From NCBI GenBank assembly GCA_907165135.1, contig OU015570.1, positions 2,197,525 through 2,261,524 of the forward strand: 64,000 nucleotides of DNA, given 5' to 3'. The DNA comes from Oikopleura dioica (Eukaryota; Chordata; Appendicularia; Copelata; Oikopleuridae). This document shows, piece after piece, positions 52,167-61,651 of this stretch (position 1 is its first letter; every line of letters starts with the position of its first letter). Both the position numbers and the translations under genes were made by a program. Below the pieces are notes generated by a model. That model was not told the DNA's origin. It worked only from the letters and a program-made list of their open reading frames with translations, and did no database searches.

Positions 52167-53220
52167 GAAATTACTGGTCGGGTTCTTGGGCAATCGTGCG
52201 CTGGCGAAAATCAGCGGCGGCAGAAGAAGAGGCTTACTACCTGTGGAGAGCACTGAAGTTGATTCCAAGTCGAATTACTTCGAGTGGCGCGAATCCGCGT
52301 CTTTTTCAGCTCCAGCTGTTTCGGGCGACGTTGAACAAGTGAAGAGGAGTTTAGCAACGGCGGTGACGAGTTAAAGTTGACCCAGCTAGGCGGGCTAGAA
52401 GATAACAAGTCGGGCAGTACGTCTCGGGAAGTTTGAGTCGACCAATGCGAGGCAGTGGCAGAAAGGGCGCTTCCGTTGTCGTCGTTGTTGAAGTCGAAGG
52501 TGGTGCAAACAGCGCGGTCACTGTTGGCCTGGTCGTTGGCGTGATGAAAAGAGCGGTCAAGTGTACACGAGACTTGATTTACCTCAAAGAAGCGCTCAAG
52601 TTTTTGAAAAACTATGAGCGGCGCGTTTTACGCGTCTTTGGGTCGTGACTTTACTTGCAAAAGTCCATCAGCAACAATTCGGTTGGTCCAAGCAGAAGTA
52701 GCGGTGTTGGCGGGAGATGTTGTGATTGCGCGCGGGAGTTGGCGGAATCAGCAACGGCAACGGTTGTTTTTGACCTGGCGCGCGAAGTTTGGGCCAAGTT
52801 GACTGTGGTGCGGTGGTTGACACGTCAGCAAACAGTCGAAAATAAGTTCGTCTAGGTCCAGAGTTGAGCGGCAGAATTCCGGTAGTTAAACTTGGCGGCA
52901 GAATCGGTGAAGTCGAAACGAGTACCTGCGTTGACCCCGAGTAATAAACTGATCAAGTTTATTTACTCCTCCAGGGGCTTTGTGGTGAGCAAATTCAGGC
53001 AGTTCCGAGGTAAGAATCACCGTTCGTGGCGGAGCAAGAATAAGCGGGAATCCAGCGTCCCAAAAGGTCTCCAGAAGTCTCCCAGATCGCGTAGTGGCCG
53101 AGTGAAACCAGGCGATCGAAAGCGTGTTACTTATTGTGAAGTAGTAGTCCGGTGTTCGTCGAAGAAAGCAAAAGAGCACACGAGTTGTCACCAGTTGATA
53201 TTGCTTTTCGCTCTCTAAGT
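52167..53220 (-). other. GC-rich upstream part of the host-like gene, exons unresolved
   Basis: Open frames exist on both strands because of high GC. On the minus strand, plausible pieces are TTRVLFCFLRRTPDYYFT to APPRTVILTSELPEFA (about 53190-52960), LDELIFDCLLTCQPPHH (about 52855-52805) and ISRQHRYFCLDQPNCC (about 52725-52680). Plus-strand frames of similar length overlap them, so I do not call exons. Confidence 0.3.
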
Positions 53221-53240
53221 CTAACTGTAGCCTCTAGTAA

Positions 53241-53459
53241 TTCGTAGGGGAGAATCGACATCGATTTTTTTTTGGCGAGCCCTACTCTAGATAACACGTA
53301 AAAGGGTAGTTTAGGTGTTGTATTCAAGTTAGGTGAACACTGACTTGTGTTGAGTTAACACTTAATTGTGTTATGGTTGCACAGACTGAACGCAGTGGAA
53401 AAGCGGCGGGCGCCTCCAGATCTCTATCAGATCTAACGGCTTCTTGCTGACCTAACAGA
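53241..53459. repeat. 217 bp repeat, copy 2 (TTGGCGAGCCCTACTCTAG)
   Basis: Direct copy of 45413-45629 with a few single-base differences. The two copies bracket the 7.6 kb block that holds the stacked transposons and the host-like gene. 53460-53800 is AT-rich without gene signals. Confidence 0.75.
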
Positions 53460-53804
53460 TATATTATTCTGAATAATTTATTCATCATTATAAGAGGATG
53501 ATAAAAAATTCGATTTTCCCACTGTGCACCCCCTAATTATTGGGAAAAAATGCAAAAATCGCCGAGATCAATTTTTCAAAAAAATATTTTCGATGTAAAA
53601 GTATATTTACTCTGAATAAACTACTGGCAAAATTTAGATAAAGGTCCGAACTTTCATATAAAAATATGAAATATGCATGTTTACAGGCAACATTCCTCGG
53701 AATACGGCCATTTTTAGGGCGAATTTCGACCGAGATCAAAACTTTTAGGCGAAATTTTGTTAAAAAAACCTTAGAGGAAGAAAATTTCCTTCTGACAAAA
53801 TTAA

Positions 53805-54540
53805 GGGACCCGGTTAGGTAGCGCCGCGCCGAACTTCAAGCGCTCGCCGTTATTCTTGTGAATGAAATTTTTGTAATTTTCTTTTTGCAAATGACATCTA
53901 CAGCTCTTCAGCTTTCTCATTCAGTTTTCCGTTTTCCTCTATCACCACTCATCGATGAGCTAGATCAAAAAAGGGGAGCGCAACTTCAAAAGGCATCAAG
54001 TCCTGCAAATTTAATTTAATCTTTCAGAAACCTGCACCATGAAAAAGCCCATTAAATTCTCTACAGATTCCACCTAATGCGCAAAACTGAAACAGTACTA
54101 ATAAGCGATACAGGTCAAACAAACAAAAATTCCTTGCGCGCGCCCAGCAGGAATCATGTCTCGGGAGCCCAAAATAGCGTCCTGCCGCGCCGCGCCGTGC
54201 TGAGCGCGCTAAGATTTCTGGTTTATCAGCCGTTAATCCGAAATAAGTTATGTTTCAGTTTTGCGCATTAGGTGGAATCTGTAGAGAATTTCATGGGCTT
54301 TTTAATGGTGCAGGTTTCTGTAAGATTAAATAAAATTTGCAAGACTTGATGCCTTTTGAAGTTGCGCTCCCCTTTTTTGATCTAGCTCATCGATGAGTGG
54401 TGATAGAGGAAAACGGAAAACTGAATGAGAAAGCTGAAGAGCTGTAGATATCATTTGCAAAAAGAAAATTACAAAAATTTCATTCACAAGAATAACGGCG
54501 AGCGCTTGAAGTTCGGCGCGGCGCTACCTAACCGGGTCCC
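53805..54540. mobile_element. 736 bp fold-back element with TTAA duplication
   Basis: Arms of about 285 bp are inverted repeats with few mismatches, starting GGGACCCGGTTAGGTAGCGC on both sides. The central spacer of about 150 bp has GCCGCGCCGCGCCGTG. TTAA at 53801-53804 and 54541-54544. The target, a gypsy fragment, reads AAAATTAAGATCTA without the element (compare the complement of 27940-27960). No coding capacity. Confidence 0.9.
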
Positions 54541-54972
54541 TTAAGATCTAAAATAGTTCTTTATTAAGAAATGATTAGAAACCTTCCACCAGGGGTCTGG
54601 ATTCGCTTTGCGAAGCGAAGCGAATTCGCTTCGCTTCGCTTTCGCTTTTTGTAATTTCAATTCGCTTCGCTTCGCTTTCGCTTTTTACCAAAAATTTTCG
54701 CGAAAATTTCGCTCAAAAGAATTCTTTCCAGGAGTTGAAAATTTTGCCTTTTTTGCTTAGCTTTAGCTTAAACTTAAGTTGAAATCTCGCTGAATGAGCT
54801 AAGCTGGCACTTGTAAAAACCCGAGATCGACGTTGGAAAAAATTTTCGCTTTCGCTTCGCTTTCGCTTTCCATTTTTGGCCAAAATCCAGACCCCTGCTT
54901 CCACCATTTACAGGTTTTCAGGAATACGGCCTCAAATGTAGCCTGATCGATACCCGTAGCCTTAAGGGTGCG
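54541..54972 (+). pseudogene. diverged gypsy protease-region fragment, split by an element
   Basis: 54541-54589 plus 54898-54970 correspond to the complement of about 27960-27840 (AAATGATTAGAAACC, CCACCATTTACA, GAATACGGCCTCAAA, GATCGATACCCGTAGCC). The reading frame contains stops. The element 54590-54897 interrupts it. Confidence 0.6.
54590..54897. mobile_element. CAGGGGTCTGGATT element, copy 4 (308 bp, short form)
   Basis: Same ends and GCGAAGCGAA arms but almost no centre. 7 bp TSD CTTCCAC (54583-54589, 54898-54904). The related uninterrupted target (complement of 27890-27920) has a single CATCCACC, which supports the duplication length. Confidence 0.85.
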
Positions 54973-55039
54973 AATAGAGTTATTCTCAACTAAATTCAGA
55001 TTTTGCCAAAAAATCACTTATTAATTGAGCACGCGACGG

Positions 55040-55205
55040 GCCAGAGGTCCTTACGCGTGCATTTTCTGGTAGAGAACTCATTGGGTTGGCGGGGCCCAAC
55101 TCTCGCTCTTGTTCAGAATTGTTTCCTAGGTCATAGTTGGGTAGAATGAGAGCCGGATAGTTTCGGACCGGGCGGCGCTGGGCGGCGCAGGGCGGCACAA
55201 TTCAG
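55040..55205. repeat. GC-rich dispersed repeat, inverted match to 31.8 kb
   Basis: CGGGCGGCGCTGGGCGGCGC to GGCACAATTCAG is the complement of 31778-31822. No gene. 55205-55420 shows AGGGTTGGTAGGT repeats only. Confidence 0.45.
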
Positions 55206-55419
55206 ATACCCCCAAAAATACATTCAAAGACATGTTCATATGAATAGTTTATTGAATTTTCTAGTTATTATTTCGGGCTTTCGTCGAAGGGTTGGTAGGT
55301 AGGGTTGGTAGGTAGGTTCTCATCAAAGGGCCATCAAATTAAAAACAGACAATAACTCAACAAATAATAGCTGTAACCCATTAGATATTTTATGATAGAG
55401 TTAGAAATCTAGGGAAAAT

Positions 55420-55905
55420 GGCGACTGCCACTGCTAAGCGACTTCCAGCATTTTTTAAAATGGCGACTGGCAGCCTTTTTTAAATTGCAACTGCCACTGC
55501 CAAGTGACTGCCAAAATCGGCAGCTGCCAGTGGCAGTCGACTGCCAAAACTGCCAATTTCGATACAATTTTTATAGATTTTTAAAGCCAAACTTAGTCCA
55601 AAAAAGTCTTTTCGACAAGTAAAACTTATAAAAGAGACGATATCTGAGATATAAATGTCTCTTTTGATTAAAAAGATTGAATATTATAGGTCTCGGGAGC
55701 GAATTTGGATCATGAGCGTTTTTTTGTGGTTCTAGAAAGAAAACTTTATTAATAAATTAATATCTTTCGAAGTGGCAGTAGGTTGGCAGCTGCCAGATAC
55801 TGCCAGCCCTTGAAAAATGAAACTGCCACTGCCAAGTGACTGCCGAAATTGGCAGCTGCCAGTGGCAGCCGTGGCAGTACTGCCAACAAATTTCGAACTC
55901 TGTTA
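55420..55905. repeat. GGCAGCTGCCAGTGGCAG repeat element, copy 1
   Basis: Many ACTGCCACTGCCAAGTGACT and GGCAGCTGCCAGTGGCAG words at both edges, with a non-repetitive AT-rich centre. Outer flanks carry AGAGTTnGAAAT in inverted orientation (55389 and about 55890). A partial second copy is at 56370-56605. Probably a non-autonomous element; TSD not resolved. Confidence 0.55.
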
Positions 55906-56295
55906 CAGACCCTATCGTGGTTGCGCGTCGATCGCTACGATTGCCTTGCTCGCTACAGTTGTATGAGCGGTTTCCGCACCCCTACGATTTTTTGAAATTA
56001 CAAAGTTAATTTCAGAAAAGTTTTTTTATTGTATTTTTCCCTAATAAAAAATGGCGTGAGAATTTCATTACTGAAAACAGAAATCAAATATCGTATCTAA
56101 GTCAAAAGATATGAAAAATGATTCGGAATCGGAATTTCCTAAATAAAAAGAAAAATTTGAGTCACCGAATTAGACAGTCTCGGCCTCGATCGTTGGGGAA
56201 ACCCTTAAAAGGCGAAAAATAGGGGTGCGTAAACCGCTCATACAACTGTACGGTGCGTCGATCGCTACGGTCCCCGTGATTTAGGGTCGGCACCA
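55905..56295. repeat. GCGTCGATCGCTACGGT repeat split by a MITE
   Basis: The halves 55920-55955 and 56249-56290 contain the GCGTCGATCGCTACG words and the AGGGTCGGCACC edge also found at 31655-31750. Confidence 0.5.
55956..56248. mobile_element. 293 bp TA-flanked MITE, relative of the pogo-like 32 kb element
   Basis: Ends CAGTTGTATGAGCGGTTTCC and its near-perfect inverted copy GGTTTACGCAC-side (GTAAACCGCTCATACAACTG). TA at 55954-55955 and 56249-56250. Confidence 0.85.
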
Positions 56296-56369
56296 AACCA
56301 AAAGATATTCTTCAAAAACAAGTTCTTATGAATATTTTGTTGTTATTTTATTGATAAATTATCAATAAT

Positions 56370-56605
56370 CTAATTATCAGTGATTATAAAGATTGAATAA
56401 TATAGGTCTCGGGAGCGAATTTGGATCATAACTGTTGTTTTTTTGTGGTTCTAGAAAGAAAATTTTATAAAGAGATTAATATCTTTCGAAGTGGCAGCCC
56501 TTGAAAAATTTAACTGCCACTGCCAAGTGACTGCCGAAATCGGCAGCTGCCAGTGGCAGTCGTGGCAGTACCGCCAACAACTTTCAAACTCTGTGACGAA
56601 CCGTA
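56370..56605. repeat. GGCAGCTGCCAGTGGCAG repeat element, copy 2 (partial)
   Basis: 56385-56605 matches 55670-55905 with small changes (GATTGAATAnTATAGGTCTC, CGGCAGCTGCCAGTGGCAGT, ACTCTGTGACGAACC). Confidence 0.55.
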
Positions 56606-56659
56606 GCTCTTTGGCATTTCCTGACGAATCGTAGGTAACCCGGATGATCCGCTGAAAAA

Positions 56660-56870
56660 AATTTACATGGATTCCATCTTTTTCACAAAATTAACATGGT
56701 TTCATTTATTTTATCAGAAAATATACTTTTACATGAATTCAGCTTTTTTGATCGGTTGAAACCATGTAAAGATGCAATCCATCTAAAAGAATATTTTTAC
56801 ATGGAATCATTTTTTACATGCTTTATTTTTTACATGGATCGCGCTTTTACATGGAATCAGCCGTACTCTA
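56660..56870. repeat. scattered TTTTACATGGA words
   Basis: TTTACATGG or a close variant occurs about eight times within 210 bp. Short frames here are by-products. 56870-57870 has no supported gene; the hydrophobic 69-codon frame at 57436-57645 lacks any other coding sign. Confidence 0.4.
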
Positions 56871-57875
56871 AAAATGCTTCACACTGTAATGAATTCTCCC
56901 GCAGGAAATCGACTTGGAGAAGTTGTGTTGATTGGAAGGTCTTTTTCATAAATCTTCAATTGAAAATGGTTACAACTAATGATAAATGTGGCAGTTTAAT
57001 TGAAGAATGATAACAGATAATTAACTATAAGTACTTAATTTGAAAATTATATTATTTGAAGTGTTATCAGAGCATAAAAATCTATGTGATACGTGAAAAT
57101 CAGCTTCCTACGACTTTCAGATAAAAAGTCGATTTTTTGTGCGTTTTGCGGCATAACTTATGCCTACAGATAAAATATAATTTATAAATTGATAATTATA
57201 AGCGGTTTTAAAATTCTTCATCATCGCTTTTCTCAATAAATTTTCTTGAATAAAAATTTGCAGCGTCATATTTGGGGAATTGAATAAGGGGTATCAAGGG
57301 GATGACCTATGTTACTCGAATAATATAAGCTCAAGATGATAGAAAAGAGACTGTAAGTGTTACGTAAATGAGTTTATCGATTGGTAAATGAAGAAGAGGG
57401 GTTACACTTGATTCGTTTAGAACCCTGGTCCAAGCATGAAAAATTTTTGTGTCAATTATAAGTTAATTTTAATGCTTACAACGACTTTGTATCAGTTTTC
57501 TTTAGATATGGCTATCATTCACACTTCACCAATGAATGTGCAAAAAAAAATTATTAACTTGTGTTTAATTTTGATTGTCATTATTCAAGGGCTCTATATC
57601 TGGATCGGGTATTTTTCTTATAGCGGAGGTTCTCGTAGTCGCTGATTTTTCTTCGAGCTTGCCCTTTGAAGCAGCTTATATAAGAGTTTTTACGAAAGCT
57701 TCAAGAAATAAGTAAAAAAAAAATTCTTTCAAAACAGTTCTCCTTCTGATTTTTTGTTAAGACATGTGTAAAAAATCATATAAGCTCAATTTTCGCCAAA
57801 ATAACCCTCGCTTATTATTCGTTAAAAAATTTGTGAAAAATAAGTATCTTACTTTTTCTTGATTCTTTTCCTATA

Positions 57876-57986
57876 CAGTAAAAACCCAAAATTTCCCCAC
57901 CCGAAATTTGGCCGTTTTTTGTCTAAATCTGCCTTTTTTGGAAACTGAAATCAACCCTTAATTTGGCAGCTTTTTCCAAAATACAT
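57876..57986. mobile_element. left end of another pogo-like element
   Basis: CAGTAAAAACCCAAAATTTC after TA (57874-57875), with inner ATTTCCCCACCCGAAATTTG. The rest is cut off by the next element at 57988. Confidence 0.5.
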
Positions 57987-57987
57987 A

Positions 57988-58841
57988 CAGTTTGAAGCAC
58001 TTTTAAGGCCGACCCTTTTAAGGCCACTTTTTCGAAAAATTCCCGAAATCTGTCATCCTAAAAAAATCCACTTTAAGGCCATTTTCCCTTCAATTTCAGT
58101 TCAAAATCCGAAAGTTACAGTGTCACTTGAAAAAGCTTTATTTCGGGTGTAGGGCGGCTACGTTACAAATAGTTAAAATTGTAACAGCGTTACAAAAATT
58201 CAAAATCAAAATCATTGAACGAGTGGGCGCTTCGCGCCTGAATTAAAGGAAACTACACTTTGGCACACCTTATCGCTTATTCTGTCCAAAATAATAAGAA
58301 TTACGGAATGGAAAATAATTTTTATTGGGAAAAAAATCTGAATTCTTGTAACGGCGTTACAAAATTGTAACGGCGTTACAAATTTGTAACGTAGCCGCCC
58401 GTCCCCCTTTATTTCTTCGACTGCGTGATGCTGTTCTTTGACGTCTTCACTAAAATCTCTTAATATCTTTTTTCTAAGCATTTGCCGTGTTTTTTTCTTT
58501 TTTAAGACATGCTTTACGAATATTACTTTTGAAAAAATGAAAGAAAGAATCATGTTGAGTTCAATTTAAAGGACACATTCTGAAAAGGCTACGATTCATA
58601 CTTTGTTCGGCCGAAAAAAATAATACTATTTCTATTTTTTAGGAAATAAGTTGAAAGTATATTCCGAAAACAGTGAAAGAAAGTTAAGTTCTGAATAATT
58701 TTATGAACCCTCATTTATCTTTTTTTCCAAAGAAAGTAAAAAATTTGTTGTCATCCGACTCGAGACAAAAAATATCCATTTTAAGGCCACTTTTGAAATT
58801 CGCTGTCATCCGAAAATCGGCCTTAAAAGTGCTTCACACTG
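57988..58841. mobile_element. complete AAGGCCG pogo/Tigger-like element (854 bp) with nested piece
   Basis: Ends CAGTTTGAAGCACTTTTAAG and, inward from the right, CAGTGTGAAGCACTTTTAAG. TA at 57986-57987 and 58842-58843. A second inner TTTAAGGCC is found at each end. It carries the nested 58145-58407. It is the reference copy for those at 37682 and 46525. Confidence 0.9.
58145..58407. mobile_element. nested GGGCGGCTACGTTAC element with perfect 8 bp TSD
   Basis: 263 bp; TTTATTTC at 58137-58144 and 58408-58415. Ends GGGTGTAGGGCGGCTACGTT and the complement of GGGGGACGGGCGGCTACGTT. The core GGGCGCTTCGCGCCTG is at 58225-58240. Confidence 0.9.
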
Positions 58842-58844
58842 TAT

Positions 58845-59308
58845 TTCTTCTCCAATGAGCATTTGAAGTCCTAGAAATGTCGACATCAACGAGAAGAGTA
58901 CTTCGGATGATCGTGGCACTTGACTTCTCCCTAGTTTTGGACCAGTGCGCGTCCAAAAATTTCGGCGAGCTGAAGCTCTTTTGAGCCAGAGGCGCTTGGG
59001 CGTAGCTACAAAAGCATCAGAAGCAGCATGGTCGAGCAGTTCGCTGTAGCTATCTACCGATGAAATCGACGAGTCAGCACTTACATCAGCTGGCTTTTGC
59101 TCGGATTCCTGAGTCGAAGTAGGGTCGGCGGCGTGTCTGTTATGCGACTTTTGAGAAGATTCTGGATCTGGCGAGTTCAACGGAAAGTGCGTGTGAATCG
59201 CGACCAGAAGTTGAAGAATGGTGTCCGTTTGAGCATCAAGAAGCAGCAATTTCTCCAAAATGCTCGTGGCCAAAGACATCTTCGCGGCAACAGCTAGAAT
59301 AAAACCTG
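58845..59308 (-). pseudogene. duplicate of the host-like gene fragment
   Basis: 59041-59308 is almost identical to 51376-51643 (minus-strand ILAVAAKMSLATSILEKLLL to VSADSSISS). It continues for a further 190 bp (LDHAASDAFVATPKRL, RNFWTRTGPKLGRS) that is missing from the first copy. At 59309 the match ends abruptly and a gypsy integrase tail of opposite strand begins. Part of a segmental duplication that includes the right half of the adjacent transposon. Confidence 0.5.
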
Positions 59309-59688
59309 CTCTAGGCAAACTCAGCAGAGTTTGGCACGGTCCTTATACGATTCATAAACGAATTGCAAAGGATTCCTACATTGTGAAAAACGTGCATACA
59401 GGACGCGAATACAAAAGACACATAAATCTGATTCGGCCCTGCAAAATAATACAGCTGGACAAAAGCGACTATAATAAAAACGAGAGTATGAAAACCGACA
59501 AAGCAGAATCAACCGATGTAAAAATGTCAACCGTGACACAAACAGAAAACGATGATCTTCCAGCGAAAGGATCAATCAAACAAACGCAAAATTGTTTTGA
59601 TAAGATTTTGTCAACCGAGACAATAATCAACTCCAATGACGAGCAAAATTCTTGGTCAAACCGACTTCGACCGAGAAAGCAAATCTGA
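59309..59688 (+). pseudogene. pol: Ty3/gypsy integrase C-terminus, truncated at 5' side
   Basis: Reads LSRVWHGPYTIHKRIAKDSY (GPY module), REYKRHINLIRPCK, and ends WSNRLRPRKQI. This matches the minus-strand copy at 21752-22495. The catalytic core is missing because the fragment is joined to the host-like duplicate at 59308. Confidence 0.75.
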
Positions 59689-59755
59689 ATAAAAATGGGG
59701 AGGAAGAGCCTCCACAACCCTTTTGTAAAATCCTCTTTCAAGCAAGAATGAGTGG

Positions 59756-60292
59756 TTGCCAAATATAAAAGTCCATAGGACGTCCGACTTGCCAAATTAT
59801 CCAACTGTAGCTCATGAAGAAGGGACCTTCAACAAACAATGCAAATTCGTCAAAACCCTTTTGGATAACACAACAAAACAAGTCAAATATAGCCAGTCTT
59901 CGACTTTACCGCTGTTGCTGAATATACAGTTATTCAATTGGCCAAACGAATTTCTGTCATATCTGCGAAAATGTAACTGCCGAGCACGACTGTGGAAAAC
60001 AAAATTGCTAAAATTCCAATTGGCATGAATAATTGAGATAATGAAGAAAATTTCAGCGAAATCTTCAAACACAAAACACCGATATACAATCCGCGAAACG
60101 AAATTTCGAAATACCAAAATCAAACAGATGAGCGCAGCGCAGCTCATAAATCATAAGGAAGCAATTGTGAAAGCGTCGAGCAAGGAGCACACGCACCGCG
60201 ACTCGTCCGCCGTTACCCCGACGGGGAAACCCCCTCCTCAAAATGTACCTACGAAAATTCAGAAAAATGGAAAAACGTCAGCTTTTATTTAA
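59756..60292 (+). pseudogene. ORF X and small following frame
   Basis: The frame 59756-60028 contains YSQSSTLPLLLNIQLFNWPN and EFLSYLRKCN, resembling the 21232-21429 frame in the same place of the other gypsy element. 60041-60292 is a Lys/Thr-rich frame of uncertain status. Unrecognised function. Confidence 0.35.
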
Positions 60293-60327
60293 AATATTTC
60301 GAAAAAAAAGAGCATATTACGAAGAAA

Positions 60328-61080
60328 ATGTCCGGCAGTCGATTCGGCATAATTGAAAATATACCGTATTTGCAAAGAGAAGATCCGAAGCGACGATTTA
60401 TTCAATTTTCACTTTCCTTCATCATTGGATTCAAAGTTAACCTTCATTGCCTCCGGAATGAACCAAAAACGCGCATTTTACGAGAATATCTCATCAAAAT
60501 TCAGGAAGCCCTGCTAAAGATTGTCCAGAACAGAGAATTTACTTTCAAAGCGAGCAACCTTCGAGTCCAAGGAGCCAGTACGACTGAAGCTCTCCTAAAC
60601 TGGTCGTTCAGAGCACTCATTCTTAGGTTCTCTAACCTACACGAAGATCAATCGTGAATGGAGATCATCAAGTCTTTCGAGACCGAGTTCTATGGAAAAA
60701 GATCTCTGTGGAGCGCAATGGCGAATATCAGCCCTTCAGATTTATCATCAATGACAACGAGAGCAGAAATCGTCTGCTATGACTATCTCAACTCATTGAA
60801 TATTAGGAATTTCACGCTTTGCGTTGCCCAAGGACCCATGCTTACATGTGATACTGCGACGACATCAGTCCCAAATCTTTCGACTTCTGAACAACAGTAT
60901 CCAAATGCAGAAGAAGTTCAATCGACGTCAACCGTTTGTAGCCGCGTAGACAACGCCATTTATTTCGACCAACATAAACTCGACAATAAGTGGATAAATT
61001 CTATAAATGGAGACAACCCGAACGATTCGACTCCTTGCTTTACATCTGCATCCGAACAAAAGACACGTCCAATCAGATGA
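60328..61080 (+). pseudogene. ORF B family, copy C, with one TGA stop
   Basis: MSGSRFGIIENIPYLQ opens the frame. DPKRRFIQFSLSFIIGFKVN, ILREYLIKIQEALLKIV and ALLNWSFRALILRF follow. A TGA at 60655-60657 lies inside the otherwise continuous frame, which resumes at MEIIKSFETEFYGKRSLW and ends SEQKTRPIR at 61080. It is the best-preserved copy of the family, 0.64 kb 3' of integrase on the same strand. No zinc knuckle, signal peptide or membrane segment. Confidence 0.55.
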
Positions 61081-61432
61081 ATGATTTGCCAAAGCGAGGA
61101 CGTTTCTAAAAAGGAGGAGGAATATATGTAGTAGTTTTACACTTATAAAAACAAAAATTCTCTCTTGCTAAAGCGCCAAGCTGAAATACAAATCCGTCCG
61201 CGTGAAATATTCACCCGCGCGCACGAACGCTCTCGCCGCCGCGACGAGTACACTCACCGCCACTACAGCGCTAGTCACTCTACCCAGCACGGACAGCTAA
61301 TTCAACTCAAACTACATGTTACTCATCTCAATCTTCACTTAGCCCGCCGAAGAATACTTTTTATTCACCCTTACTTACAGCTCGTTCGCGTGAACTAAAG
61401 CTCTATTCACGCGAACATAACCACTATATAAG

Positions 61433-61625
61433 TGTGAGGTTCGCCAAGCTCCTTATTTGGTCATTCTCGATTTACGTCGGACCGCCCGCTGTCCAGCTGC
61501 AAAAAGCCGGCTCTCGCCCTGCCCTTTTCACCGACTGTCACTTTCTAACCAATTTGTTTTCCGCGAATACAAAAATTACGCTAAAGCTACTTGAATTCCT
61601 TATTTGATTACTTGGCAATCCTAAC
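61433..61625 (+). mobile_element. 5' LTR, 193 bp
   Basis: TGTGAGGTTCG to CAATCCTAACA. A TATATAAG box lies just outside (61420-61432), and the 3' LTR is not preceded by that sequence, so the LTR itself begins at TGTGAGG. Confidence 0.8.
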
Positions 61626-61626
61626 A

Positions 61627-61640
61627 GTGGTACCAGGAGT
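61627..61640 (+). other. primer-binding site TGGTACCAGGAGTG
   Basis: Begins TGG one base after the LTR. Complementarity to the CCA-terminated 3' end of a tRNA (leucine type is possible) is implied but not verified. Confidence 0.6.
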
Positions 61641-61651
61641 GAAACACCAGT

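Noticed and set aside
52065-53218. Plus-strand frames in the GC-rich region
   Set aside because: Both strands are open because of high GC; the minus strand continues the host-like gene, so the plus-strand frames were not called.
57436-57645. Small hydrophobic ORF
   Set aside because: Isolated, AT-rich, no start context or conservation visible; a chance frame is more likely.
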